Counted from the first letter of the stretch, positions 1-8,184 are shown. The stretch is DNA of 56,179 bases from Candidatus Dependentiae bacterium (GCA_026389015.1 JAPLIR010000011.1:1-56179); one strand, 5' to 3'. Notes: a model not told the origin generated them from the letters alone. Numbers and translations are program-made.

Positions 1-2
1 CT

Positions 3-2144
3 ACAGAACCAACAAGCATTAATGATGGAAAAGATACAGAAAACCTCGCATCGATTATTCAACACTACGCACCAATAGTGTGGCTGCAATCAGGAGAAGA
101 TTATTTTCCTATGAATGCTTCAGCATATTTTACGGCACCAAGCACCTCAATTAAAAATGCATCTGACAATCAAGTAAAAATTCCAGCAGGACAAGTAACA
201 TTTGCTACTATGTTTGACTTGTTTACTCAATACTTTGATACAAAAAAACCGTTTGATCTTTATTTTGATATCGCAGCTTGCACTCGACGCGGCGCCGACC
301 CAAAACAAGGCGACCTCACGACCAATGTTTATGTCGTAACCTCCGAACAAAAAGATAAAATATACCTACAATATATATATTTCTATGGTTACAATGGCCC
401 TTATGATCTTGGCCCGTATCAAAAAGGTGTAGTAAATCTGCAAGGTGGGCATGATCCTGACATAGAACACATCACCATAGAGCTTGATAAAAATAGCAAA
501 CAGCCCACACGAATTTTTTATGGATCAACCGATACGCAAGATGGCAATTGGCTTGCATGGAATGATAATACTATTGAAAAAAGTGGCACACACCCTGTCG
601 CTTACGCAGCACGCTATAACCATCGCTTTTATCCAAAAATGGGCACCTATGTACGCATGTTTGGCATGGCTAATGATATCACCAACCAAGGTACCAAGTG
701 GATGCCCAACAATCTTGTAAGATTATATCCGGTAGCCGATAAACGCTTTGACAAAAACACGATGGGCTGGCTCTACTTTCCAGGAATATATGGCACAAAA
801 GATAACAGTATCAAACCGCTTGGCCTCCAACAATGGTTTGCAAATGCTACATGGGATATTGAAGCACCGAGCACTGCACAGTTCTGCCTTAACATACCGG
901 TACGCGATCCAAAAAATATCGATGCGGCAAAAATGATAGCCCAAGATCAAATTGACTACCGAATCTGCATTGCAAAAAATATTCCCCTCGCAACGGCTCT
1001 ACCAAGTACCCAGCAACAAGAACTACAAAAAGATCTCAATAACCTACTAGCCGAAGCGGTTTTGAATAAGAATGTGTCCAAAATTCAAGAATTACTCAAA
1101 CAAGGTGCTGACGTAAATTCAAAATTCAATCGAGCAACACCACTCATGTTTGCAGCAGCAAATATTAAAGATCCTTATATTACTGCCCTTCTTCTAGTAA
1201 ATGGCGCCGACCCTTTTATTATTGATGATCTAGAAGGCAAGACAGCCTATCAAATGGCATTTGAACAAGGTGTTTTTAGAGTCACCAATGTTTTTAGAGA
1301 TGCCAAAATTTGGGGCCTGCCAAGTGGTGACTTGCAGACAGACCTCAATGCTTTTAAAGCACAAACAGATAGTATGAAACCATGGGTCAACGCCATGATG
1401 CCTCAAACATCGTGTACTGATGTCGTGGGCCTCTCTACAATCCTAAAAATAATGACGGCCGCTCGTTTTCTTCAAGTTGCAATTCCACGAAATATGCAAC
1501 TAAAAGGAGTTTCTTGGCCAACAGGATGGCAACAAATGTATGACACTATTGGTCAAGATCTCAATCAATTACAAGCACAATTAAGTCAAATTCAGAATCG
1601 TTATAAAGCCTGCGATCAAGCCGCAGTAGATGCAACAAATAAGGCAATAGAAACGGCAAAAGCAGCCGCGGATAAAAAAGCAGCTGATCAAGCCGCTGCC
1701 GACAAAGCTGCCGCTGATAAAGTTGTGGCTGATAAAATTGCAACCGAACAGGCCAGAATTGCTGCACAAACCATGCCACAAGGTGGAGGATGGACCGACG
1801 ATGCTGCACGTTGCGCTTTCTTTTTAGATGCTCGAAAATATAATGTTATTTACGCTGCCAGCAACACGCAAACTGCTGAATCAATTCAAAATGCCTTCAA
1901 CGCTATCAAGTCAATTTTAAATCAACGTCAACAATTGAATATTCCCACAACAGTCAATGGGGCAATAGGGTGTGAGATACAAAATCTTCATTACTTATTC
2001 CATAAGTTGCAAGATGATACCAATACACTCAAAGCATCCGGTAATATTTATGCTACCATAGCACAAACTAATGCCGACTGGTTTGCAAGCATGCAAGCAT
2101 ATATCGATTCTATGGAAGCGGTATCACACCCGGCGGCTTTATAA
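3..2144 (+). CDS. Vps62-like / ankyrin-repeat protein, 5' end cut by window edge
   Basis: The frame is open to the left edge, so the true start lies outside; a GTG at 78 is not needed as a start. The visible N-terminal ~270 residues resemble the Vps62/DUF946 family: a YAPIVWL...EDYFPMN opening, a GGHDPDIEHITI segment (family G-x-H-x-x-D-W-E-x-x-T) and HPVAYAARYNHRFYPKMGTY (family HPVVY...H..YP..GTY). Two ankyrin-like repeats follow at about residues 350-430 (KQGADVN, TPLMFAA, NGADP). An Ala/Lys/Asp repeat rich in AADKA units, probably a coiled coil, lies at about 545-585. The last ~80 residues are duplicated just downstream in another frame. Vps62-like domains are known mainly from fungi and plants and their bacterial role is unclear. 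The domain mix suggests a host-directed surface or effector protein, which is an inference. Confidence 0.75.
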   Translation, partial: TEPTSINDGKDTENLASIIQHYAPIVWLQSGEDYFPMNASAYFTAPSTSIKNASDNQVKIPAGQVTFATMFDLFTQYFDTKKPFDLYFDIAACTRRGADPKQGDLTTNVYVVTSEQKDKIYLQYIYFYGYNGPYDLGPYQKGVVNLQGGHDPDIEHITIELDKNSKQPTRIFYGSTDTQDGNWLAWNDNTIEKSGTHPVAYAARYNHRFYPKMGTYVRMFGMANDITNQGTKWMPNNLVRLYPVADKRFDKNTMGWLYFPGIYGTKDNSIKPLGLQQWFANATWDIEAPSTAQFCLNIPVRDPKNIDAAKMIAQDQIDYRICIAKNIPLATALPSTQQQELQKDLNNLLAEAVLNKNVSKIQELLKQGADVNSKFNRATPLMFAAANIKDPYITALLLVNGADPFIIDDLEGKTAYQMAFEQGVFRVTNVFRDAKIWGLPSGDLQTDLNAFKAQTDSMKPWVNAMMPQTSCTDVVGLSTILKIMTAARFLQVAIPRNMQLKGVSWPTGWQQMYDTIGQDLNQLQAQLSQIQNRYKACDQAAVDATNKAIETAKAAADKKAADQAAADKAAADKVVADKIATEQARIAAQTMPQGGGWTDDAARCAFFLDARKYNVIYAASNTQTAESIQNAFNAIKSILNQRQQLNIPTTVNGAIGCEIQNLHYLFHKLQDDTNTLKASGNIYATIAQTNADWFASMQAYIDSMEAVSHPAAL

Positions 2145-2386
2145 CTCCTGAAATAATACAAAATACCTTTAACATCATAAAATCAATCTTGGATCAACGC
2201 AAACAGCTGAATATTCCAACAACCGTCAATGGGGCAATCGGCTGTGAGATACAAAATTTGCATTATTTATTCCATAAGCTGCAGGATGATACCAATACAT
2301 TCAAAGCACCGGGTAATATCTATGACACCATAGCAAAAACTCACGCAGAATGGTTTAAAACCATGCAAGAGTACATAGATTCATTT
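1881..2386 (+). repeat. Tandem duplication of an ~80-codon module
   Basis: Copy 1 lies at about 1881-2112 and copy 2 at about 2150-2386. Both encode IQN-F-IKSIL-QR-QLNIP, NGAIGCEIQNLHYLFHKLQ and a W-F-MQ-YIDS ending. The copies differ at scattered positions, so the duplication is not brand new. The 269-nt offset is one base short of a codon multiple and coincides with the loss of frame. Confidence 0.85.
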
Positions 2387-2665
2387 GCTACATTATCTGC
2401 TAGAAATACGGCAATTGCAGCAGCAAAAAACTCGCTAATAGCTGCACAAAATCCTGGCAATGGAGCTTTCTTTAACGCAGATGGAGCTTCTAGACTCGTC
2501 AGTGCGTTACAACAGTTCATTGATAATCCTACCGTTGCTCATGCGCAGGCTGTATTGAGTATAAACGCCTCCATGTCAGACCGTACTGGCAACACTACAG
2601 GTTTTCTTGGTTTAAACGGCGTTGGTGGCTTCAATGAACTAACAGCTTTTGTAAATGCAAAATAA
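2120..2665 (+). pseudogene. Frameshifted C-terminal part of the Vps62-like/ankyrin protein
   Basis: This open frame continues the upstream gene in the -1 frame. It has no convincing start: the first possible start is a TTG at 2189 inside the repeat, without a ribosome site. Read from about 2120 it gives GGITPGGFITPEIIQN and then a second copy of the upstream C-terminal module (QLNIPTTVNGAIGCEIQNLH and onward), followed by about 90 unique residues. The repeat copies are offset by 269 nt. An offset of 270 would keep frame, so one lost base near 2115-2145 explains the break. It is either a real frameshift in a longer protein (~890 visible residues) or a sequencing error. Confidence 0.65.
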
Positions 2666-2699
2666 ATGATTAAACCTAACACATCTTTAATGCAAAAAA

Positions 2700-3359
2700 T
2701 TATGGAAATTGTCTGAAGCCAAGTTTTTGCCAGTCAGCATCAAATTTAGCCATACCCTGATTAGTCAAAGGATGCGTTATAGCTTGTTCAAACACATTTA
2801 ATGGTAATGTCACAATATCAGCACCAGCCATCACTGCTTTATTAAAATGACGCACGCTGCGGATTGATGCTGCAAGAACTTGTGTTTCAAAACCATATTG
2901 GTCAATCATCTCACATAGTTCGCTTACTAACTCAACACCTTCAATATCAATGTCATCCAACCGACCAACAAAAGGCGAAATGACATGCACACCCATTTTG
3001 CTCATCATCAAGCCTTGTAGCATAGTAAACACCAAGGTGATGTTAAGCTTTACATCTTCATCGACTAAGCGCTTAATCACCGCATAATAATCGGCATGGC
3101 ACGGTATTTTAACTACCACATTATCCGCAAGATCAGCAATTATTTTTGCTTGATTATAGACAGCCTCAGGATCTTTTTCTGTCACCTCAACGCTGACCTC
3201 GCCCTCAGGCAATAATGAACAAATTTCTAGTACCTGTTTTTTAGGATCGCCACCTTCTTTACTCAAATGCGTTGGGTTGGTGGTGACGCCATCAATTAAC
3301 CCGGTAGCTAACCATTTTTTAATATCAGTTATGTTTGCTGTGTCTAAAAAAATCTTCAT
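2700..3359 (-). CDS. tal: Small transaldolase / fructose-6-phosphate aldolase-like protein
   Basis: This 219-residue protein matches the short transaldolase (TalC/MipB/FSA) family in length and motifs. It has MKIFLDTAN at the start with the conserved Asp, GVTTNPTHL at about 24-32, and VVVKIPC with Lys84 as the likely Schiff-base lysine. ISPFVGRLDDI and the late ASIRS and GADIVTLP segments also fit. The family moves or cleaves a dihydroxyacetone unit in sugar-phosphate metabolism, in the cytosol. Its ATG overlaps the stop of the LigD-like gene (ATGA), so the two are probably translationally coupled. Whether it acts as transaldolase or F6P aldolase cannot be told from sequence alone. Confidence 0.93.
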   Translation of the reverse strand: MKIFLDTANITDIKKWLATGLIDGVTTNPTHLSKEGGDPKKQVLEICSLLPEGEVSVEVTEKDPEAVYNQAKIIADLADNVVVKIPCHADYYAVIKRLVDEDVKLNITLVFTMLQGLMMSKMGVHVISPFVGRLDDIDIEGVELVSELCEMIDQYGFETQVLAASIRSVRHFNKAVMAGADIVTLPLNVFEQAITHPLTNQGMAKFDADWQKLGFRQFP

Positions 3360-4852
3360 TCGATTCCTTCTTCTTTTTTAAGAGCATTTATGAGTTTTAT
3401 TGCTTTTTTTAACGAGACCGCATGGTCGTTTATATCTTTCCACGGATCGCCTTTACGCGCAAGCCGTTTAAAAATATTCTTGATAGTGAATTGGTCAGGC
3501 TTTAATGTTTTTTTGGAAACTTCTGCCCACTCAAGTGGCGTAGCCACCGGAGCTCCGGGGCGCGCTCGTAGCGAATAGGGTGTTACACCAGTGGCGGTAA
3601 AACCATTGCGCAAATAATCAATAAAAATTTTGGTAGTTCGTTTTGTTTTGCGCATTTCTAAGGTTCTTGTTTTTGGATCGTGCACGACCAGTAACTTTGC
3701 GGCATCGTGGGCAAAATCTCTGACCACATCAAAATCTAATTCTGGTTTTAAGGGGACCACCACATGCAATCCACGTGAACCGGTAGTCATAACAAACGGC
3801 TGCAGCTCTAAATCTTCTAACAATGCTTTAAGGTCAAGTGCCGTACGACGCACTTGGTTAAAATCTTTACCCGATGGGTCTAAATCAAAAATCATACGAT
3901 CAGGCTTGTGTAAATTTTTTGTGGTGCTCAACCACGTATGAAAAACCAGTGACAATTGATTGGCAAGATAGACAAGACTCGCCTCATTATTCACCACGAC
4001 ATGGTGCACAATGCCACCTTCCTGTTTTTTTATGCTTACCCGTTCTATCCAATCGGGAAAATATGCACCCGCCTCTTTTTGATAAAAACCTTCGCCGGTT
4101 ATTCCGTCAACAAAACGCTGCATGCTGATAGGCCGGTTCTTCATATGCGGCAGCATTGTTGGCGCAATGCGTTGGTAGTAATCAATCACTTCCTTTTTGA
4201 GGATTTTTCCTTGAGGGAAAATCATTTTATTAGGATGGGTTATAGTAACGATGTGCTCACCAATTTTTATCTCGGGATCAGAATCATCTTGTTTTGAAGA
4301 AGCCTTGGCTTTAACTTTTTTTTTAGAGATAGGTTTTGATTCATGTTCAAGATCATCCTTATCTGCTTTCATCTTGATCATCAACCATTGGCCACCTGCC
4401 ATACGAATCAAAGCAAATGCACCATGCAATCTTTTGCCTTCAAGAATAACTTCAACCGTGCCACGCTTATAACATTCTTTCATCGGCATGAACTTGCCAT
4501 CTTTTTCTTTAATATTTTTATAGGTCCCACTGTCCCAAATGACAACCTCGCCAGCGCCATAGTGACCTTCTGGAATGGCTCCTTCAAACGTTGCATAATC
4601 CATAGGATGATCATCTGTCGGCACGGCAAGTCGTTTTACTTTAGTATCAGTTGATGGCCCTTTTGGCACCGCCCAGGATTTGAGCACGCCATCAATTTCC
4701 AGCCGCACATCATAATGCAAGTGGCTTGCAGAATGCTTTTGAATCACAAAAATAGGTTCTTTAGATGACCTTTTTTTATCGCCTGCCGGCTCACCTGATT
4801 TTTTAACATCACGCCGTGCACGATAGGTTGTTAACGAATCTTTTTTTGCCAT
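3356..4852 (-). CDS. ligD: LigD-like 3'-phosphoesterase-polymerase (PE-POL), no ligase domain
   Basis: The N-terminal third is a LigD phosphoesterase domain: FVIQKHSASHLHYDVRLE, GVLKSWAVPKGPS, EGAIPEGHYGAG. A Lys-rich linker follows, then a LigD primase/polymerase domain: HPNKMIFP, DRMIFDLDPSG with the metal-binding DLD, GSRGLHVVVPL and YLRNG. The central ATP-dependent ligase domain of full LigD is absent. In non-homologous end joining the PE domain trims 3' ends and POL fills gaps, usually with Ku, but no Ku gene is in the window. I chose the ATG at 4852: an AGGAG lies 5 nt upstream and MAKKDSLTTY is a typical LigD start. An in-frame ATG at 4912 would add 20 hydrophobic residues that mimic a signal peptide. 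Confidence 0.92.
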   Translation of the reverse strand: MAKKDSLTTYRARRDVKKSGEPAGDKKRSSKEPIFVIQKHSASHLHYDVRLEIDGVLKSWAVPKGPSTDTKVKRLAVPTDDHPMDYATFEGAIPEGHYGAGEVVIWDSGTYKNIKEKDGKFMPMKECYKRGTVEVILEGKRLHGAFALIRMAGGQWLMIKMKADKDDLEHESKPISKKKVKAKASSKQDDSDPEIKIGEHIVTITHPNKMIFPQGKILKKEVIDYYQRIAPTMLPHMKNRPISMQRFVDGITGEGFYQKEAGAYFPDWIERVSIKKQEGGIVHHVVVNNEASLVYLANQLSLVFHTWLSTTKNLHKPDRMIFDLDPSGKDFNQVRRTALDLKALLEDLELQPFVMTTGSRGLHVVVPLKPELDFDVVRDFAHDAAKLLVVHDPKTRTLEMRKTKRTTKIFIDYLRNGFTATGVTPYSLRARPGAPVATPLEWAEVSKKTLKPDQFTIKNIFKRLARKGDPWKDINDHAVSLKKAIKLINALKKEEGIE

Positions 4853-4901
4853 CATCTCTCCTGAACATAATGCAAGGCCCAACAAAATAGGCATTATATT
4901 T

Positions 4902-5621
4902 TTATACTTCAAGTTTCATCCCATCGTAGGCAACCTTAACCTCAACGCCCCGCTCTTGAGCCAATGATTTGATGCGTGCATTCACCGTACGCCCATCTGC
5001 GGCAACTATTTGTGTGCCACAATGGGTCACCACCATGAGCGGCACTCCCTCTTTTTGGCACCAACCAAGTTGTGCACGAATCGTCGTGTGACCAAAAAGT
5101 TTGTCCCCTTTACGACGGACCATAGGCCGCACAATCGTTGCGCCATCGCCAACATACAACTTCACGTTTTTTAATGCATCATAACGATCATCAATAGAAA
5201 TCAAATCATGCACCACAAAAATAGAAGTTTTTTCTGCCGTGATGCGATAGCCAACTCCCGGAGCCAGCAACGAGTGTATCACCGGAAATGTTTCGAAAAT
5301 CACACCACAAATCTCAACCTTTTTGCGCGGCTCCATGGTATGGCGCTCTTTAATGGGATATTTTTCCATCAATGCCCAACTCTCTTTGGTAGCATACACC
5401 GGACATGGTGCGCCATTTTTTAGTCCCCAAGCGTGGTCGGGGTGTGCGTGGGTGATTACAATTGCATCTGGTTTTAGAACCCATACTTTTTTGAGCCAAT
5501 CTTGACCACAGTCAATCATTATGCGTTTGCCTTTGCGCGAGATAATGGTAGACGTATGCCGACGATGGCGAGGCGTTTTGACATCAATGTAACCACGAGT
5601 TCCCAAGAAGGTGATCTTCAT
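4902..5621 (-). CDS. MBL-fold metallo-hydrolase (RNase Z/PhnP-like)
   Basis: This 239-residue protein has a metallo-beta-lactamase fold: MKITFLGTRG at the start, IDCGQDW, the zinc ligand motif THAHPDHAWG, FVVHD with a later Asp ligand, and VTHCGTQ near the end. The pattern fits RNase Z/PhnP-type hydrolases that act on phosphodiesters; the substrate is unknown. It is the first gene of a minus-strand unit with the LigD-like gene, whose preferred start lies 50 nt downstream of this stop. Pairing with a LigD-like protein suggests a DNA-end or nucleic-acid role, but this is inference. Confidence 0.85.
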   Translation of the reverse strand: MKITFLGTRGYIDVKTPRHRRHTSTIISRKGKRIMIDCGQDWLKKVWVLKPDAIVITHAHPDHAWGLKNGAPCPVYATKESWALMEKYPIKERHTMEPRKKVEICGVIFETFPVIHSLLAPGVGYRITAEKTSIFVVHDLISIDDRYDALKNVKLYVGDGATIVRPMVRRKGDKLFGHTTIRAQLGWCQKEGVPLMVVTHCGTQIVAADGRTVNARIKSLAQERGVEVKVAYDGMKLEV

Positions 5622-5706
5622 TTTTTTCTCACGAAAAAAGAGTACTTACTTTATTTTTAGTATGTAGCACACCCACCGCCACACAAGCAAGATATTGCCA
5701 AGACGC

Positions 5707-5750
5707 AAAAAAAGGCCGCAGTGGAAATTTGATTTTCTACTGCAGCCTTT
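5707..5750 (-). terminator. Rho-independent terminator after the 5774-6109 gene
   Basis: Read on the minus strand, a stem (AGGCTGCAGTAGAAAA against TTTCCACTGCGGCCT) with a short loop is followed by a run of seven T. It lies just downstream of the stop at 5774. Its stem resembles those at 6774, 7779 and 9235. Confidence 0.85.
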
Positions 5751-5773
5751 GTAATCAGATTTGTTTTCTTATT

Positions 5774-6109
5774 CTATTTTTTTTGATTTTCTTGGCGCTG
5801 TTGAAGCTCATAAGCCTGCTTCAATGCTTGAAATATTGTGTCAGAATTATCTAAACGTTCTTCTATCATGATTGATTCTACCGTGCCATTCTGGTCACGC
5901 ACAGTGCGCGTCGCACAATGGATACCCATGTGTTGACCACTGGTAAAATATTTTGCAAAAAATCCTACTAGGCCAGTTTTTTGCTCATAAACTTCTCCAT
6001 CCGGAGCGATAGTCTTGGTCACCGTATTATTTTCGTTAAACATGCCATGCACATGAGCGTTCATAAAAAACATAGAACTTAAAAAAAATATACCAAAATT
6101 TTTTTTCAT
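5774..6109 (-). CDS. Small secreted protein, paralog array member 1
   Basis: This protein of about 111 residues begins with a signal peptide (MKKNFGIFFLSSMFFMNAHVHG). An ATG at 6196 would add 29 unlikely residues; the ATG at 6109 has an AAAGG site and places the signal peptide at the N terminus. The mature part has APDGEVY near the start and ends with F-Q-A-L-K-Q-A-Y-E-L-Q-Q. That C-terminal pattern recurs in the next seven minus-strand genes. A promoter-like pair (TTGTTA/TACGTT, 16 nt apart) lies at 6156-6183 and a terminator follows the stop. I do not recognise the family; function is unknown. Confidence 0.75.
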   Translation of the reverse strand: MKKNFGIFFLSSMFFMNAHVHGMFNENNTVTKTIAPDGEVYEQKTGLVGFFAKYFTSGQHMGIHCATRTVRDQNGTVESIMIEERLDNSDTIFQALKQAYELQQRQENQKK

Positions 6110-6155
6110 ACGTAGAGCCTTTCTGTTCAAAATTAATAATTTCCAAACCGGATCA

Positions 6156-6183
6156 AACGTATCAAGATTTTTTTTTATAACAA
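6156..6183 (-). promoter_or_regulatory. Possible promoter of array member 1
   Basis: On the minus strand TTGTTA (6183-6178) is followed after 16 nt by TACGTT (6161-6156). The -10 is weak. The surrounding AAAGTGCTTGTTATAAA is almost identical to the sequence upstream of the gene at 6255-6641, so the upstream region was duplicated with the gene or is conserved for regulation. Confidence 0.45.
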
Positions 6184-6254
6184 GCACTTTATCCACTTGA
6201 CGTCATGGCAAATGGGTTCCGGGAAAGATAGTGCCAAGACACAAATTTTGATAA

Positions 6255-6641
6255 TTAACATGAAGTGAATATAAAAAACTTATCAGCTATTTTTCCTAGC
6301 CGAAGTTCTCTTTGCTCTGCTTGCTGGTCATTATACATCTCGCTCAATAGAACAAAAGCAGTCTTTGCAAGACCTGAAGACAAACTGTTGATAGAAGTCA
6401 TACCCGAAGCATGTCGTGTATTGAAACCACCATCTACCCTACCAGCTTGAGGACCACTCACAAAACCTGTAACGACAAGTTCTTGTGAACAAGACTTCTC
6501 AATACATTGTGAAAAGTATTGCCAGTTTGATCCATCTGGACTTTGTCCTACGGCTTTAAAGACTCTCTCTTCAGCCAGCGCATTGGCCCCAATACACAGC
6601 ATCAAACCTAAAAGCAATCCATTTATTTTATTGTTTGTCAT
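6255..6641 (-). CDS. Small secreted protein, paralog array member 2
   Basis: This protein of about 128 residues starts MTNNKINGLLLGLMLCIGANALA, a clear signal peptide with an Ala-x-Ala end. The ATG at 6641 has an AGAGAGG site; the frame stays open to 6878 but the added residues look non-coding. The mature part shows SPDGSNW, a GFVSGPQAG turn also seen in member 3, and the array signature F-V-L-L-S-E-M-Y-N-D-Q-Q-A. Unlike its neighbours it has a ~20-residue tail after the signature. No known family is recognised. Confidence 0.75.
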   Translation of the reverse strand: MTNNKINGLLLGLMLCIGANALAEERVFKAVGQSPDGSNWQYFSQCIEKSCSQELVVTGFVSGPQAGRVDGGFNTRHASGMTSINSLSSGLAKTAFVLLSEMYNDQQAEQRELRLGKIADKFFIFTSC

Positions 6642-6686
6642 AAAAACCTCTCTATCTATACAAAAAATTAATAAGCTGTTCTTCCA

Positions 6687-6714
6687 ACTATAGCAAAAAA
6701 ACCCTTTATAACAA
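6687..6714 (-). promoter_or_regulatory. Promoter of array member 2
   Basis: On the minus strand TTGTTA (6714-6709) and TATAGT (6692-6687) are separated by 16 nt, about 45 nt upstream of the ATG at 6641. The -35 lies inside the same GTGCTTGTTATAAA element found upstream of member 1. Confidence 0.55.
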
Positions 6715-6773
6715 GCACTTTTACCACTTTTGGCACCATGACACATTGATCGGAGACAGGTTAGGCAAGAGAC

Positions 6774-6813
6774 AAAAAAGGCCGCGGTGAAAATTTGATT
6801 TTCTACTACGGCC
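6774..6813 (-). terminator. Rho-independent terminator after array member 3
   Basis: On the minus strand GGCCGTAGTAGAAAA pairs with TTTTCACCGCGGCC, followed by six T. It lies just past the stop at 6835 and is related to the hairpins at 5707 and 9235. Confidence 0.8.
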
Positions 6814-6834
6814 AATCTTACAATAATACAGAAT

Positions 6835-7188
6835 TTATTTATCGAGCTTTGCTTCTTCTTTTTTAGCCAATTCCTCATTATAACGACTTTTCATAATCGT
6901 AAACAAAGACGCTTGACCATTTGACAAATGCCCAACAGTTCCACTATCAACCATCACAATCAAACCACTATATTGACCAGCATCAGGACCATTCAAGACG
7001 TGTGTAATACAATAAAATTTATTATTAGTTGGGCGCCAGACATACGATTCATAAAGCGCACAAAAATATTTACTCACGGTACCATTCGTCGTTGGTTCTT
7101 GCCATGGATGAGCATTCATACCCCAGACATTCATTCCCGCAATAAGCATCAAGCTCAAGAATACTACTCTCATTTGTTTGTTCATCAT
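6835..7188 (-). CDS. Small secreted protein, paralog array member 3
   Basis: About 117 residues starting MMNKQMRVVFLSLMLIAGMNVWG, a signal peptide. The tandem ATGs at 7188/7185 follow a GAGGAA site, and I prefer them over 7281. Mature features: TTNGTVSKYF, a VLNGPDAGQYSG turn like member 2, and the variant signature F-T-I-M-K-S-R-Y-N-E-E-L-A. Members 2 and 3 look closest to each other. A terminator follows directly. Function unknown. Confidence 0.72.
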   Translation of the reverse strand: MMNKQMRVVFLSLMLIAGMNVWGMNAHPWQEPTTNGTVSKYFCALYESYVWRPTNNKFYCITHVLNGPDAGQYSGLIVMVDSGTVGHLSNGQASLFTIMKSRYNEELAKKEEAKLDK

Positions 7189-7380
7189 CAAAATTCCTCG
7201 CTCTATAAAACGTTGGTAATATATCGCGTTTGAGACTAACAGAGGAAACACCAAAAACAAAAGCTTTTTCACCTCGATCACGGTGGCACATTTAAAACAA
7301 TTTCACCAAAAAAAACGTATCAACAATCTTCTTTTGACCAAGGCTGAATGATGCTCTTGTCGGCTTTAATTACCGTTTGC

Positions 7381-7695
7381 TCATTTTTTAGATGCCTGTT
7401 GCTTGTTATACAAATCTCTCAATTTTGAAAAATTTACCACTGGATCTGGCAGAGGATGTTGCTTGAATGCCTCATCCAACAAGAAACAGTCGATTTCTTT
7501 TTTCCCTGAATCATGCGCTATCTCACGACCAATGGTCATAGTACCGTCTTCATGTGTTAAACGATAGAGAGTCAATGTGGAATCAGCAGAATGCTTATAC
7601 AATTCCTTGAATACTGCATTATCATCCATGCAAAAGGCCAATGAAAAACACACCATGAAACTCAAAAAAAACATAGATAATGGTTTATACATCAT
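7381..7695 (-). CDS. Small secreted protein, paralog array member 4
   Basis: A 104-residue protein starting MMYKPLSMFFLSFMVCFSLAFC, a signal peptide, with a strong AGGGGG site just upstream. The mature part contains HEDGTMTIG and ends with F-S-K-L-R-D-L-Y-N-K-Q-Q-A-S-K-K, the cleanest copy of the array signature, at the extreme C terminus. It belongs to the run of eight co-directional small secreted genes. No family recognised. Confidence 0.72.
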   Translation of the reverse strand: MMYKPLSMFFLSFMVCFSLAFCMDDNAVFKELYKHSADSTLTLYRLTHEDGTMTIGREIAHDSGKKEIDCFLLDEAFKQHPLPDPVVNFSKLRDLYNKQQASKK

Positions 7696-7778
7696 AACCC
7701 CCTTATTTTATATCTACCAATATAACTGAGCATAGCGTATGCATTATATGCATAGCAACAAGGTATTACCAAGGCGCG

Positions 7779-7813
7779 AAAAAAGCCGCTATAAAAAAAT
7801 TTTACAGCGGCTT
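7779..7813 (-). terminator. Rho-independent terminator after array member 5
   Basis: On the minus strand AGCCGCTGTAAA pairs with TTTATAGCGGCT and is followed by a T run. It lies downstream of the stop at 7861. Confidence 0.75.
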
Positions 7814-7860
7814 ATCTCATATTCTTTACTGCGTAAGAAAATTAAAACCCCGTGATGACA

Positions 7861-8184
7861 TCACTTTTTTTGCAGATCATTGCGAAACTCCTTAACTAAC
7901 TCATTAAAGTGGTCCGCCCCAGGAACTCTTGCAGTCCAGACCAGCCCCGGCTGCTCTTCATAACTGCACAGAAACTCAATATCACTCGCTTGAATATCAG
8001 GTGTACTGCAACGAACAATCAACTTGGTTCTGTCATTATATCTTTGGCTATAACACATTCGACCGCGAGCGTCCCTGTCCTTGCTAATAGCATTATTAGC
8101 TGCACAAACTTCCATCGAGAAAATAGCTAAATTTTGCCCTATTAATAAACAAAAAACAACAATTCTTAACAAGCACAAACGCAT
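7861..8184 (-). CDS. Small secreted protein, paralog array member 5
   Basis: About 107 residues starting MRLCLLRIVVFCLLIGQNLA, a signal peptide. The ATG at 8184 has a GGAGAG site; an in-frame start at 8229 lacks one. The mature part has ARGRMCYSQRY where others have the DG turn, and ends F-N-E-L-V-K-E-F-R-N-D-L-Q-K-K, a divergent form of the array signature with Phe for Tyr. This is one of the most diverged members. Function unknown. Confidence 0.7.
   Translation of the reverse strand: MRLCLLRIVVFCLLIGQNLAIFSMEVCAANNAISKDRDARGRMCYSQRYNDRTKLIVRCSTPDIQASDIEFLCSYEEQPGLVWTARVPGADHFNELVKEFRNDLQKK

Noticed and set aside
1640-1765. Minus-strand genes opposite the AADKA repeat
   Set aside because: They arise from the mirror of a low-complexity coding repeat and have no ribosome site or family match.
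2100-2150. Programmed -1 frameshift joining the two parts of the Vps62-like gene
   Set aside because: No X-XXY-YYZ slippery heptamer or downstream stem was found; the 269-nt repeat offset fits a lost base better.
4852-4912. Signal peptide on the LigD-like protein
   Set aside because: AGGAG and the typical MAKKDSL start place translation initiation at 4852, so the hydrophobic stretch is upstream leader.
6109-6196. Longer N terminus for array member 1
   Set aside because: The 29 added residues look non-coding, and the ATG at 6109 has both a ribosome site and a signal peptide at the N terminus.
6255-6275. CaaX box on array member 2 (ends in Thr-Ser-Cys)
   Set aside because: The Cys is the last residue; a CaaX box needs it four from the end.
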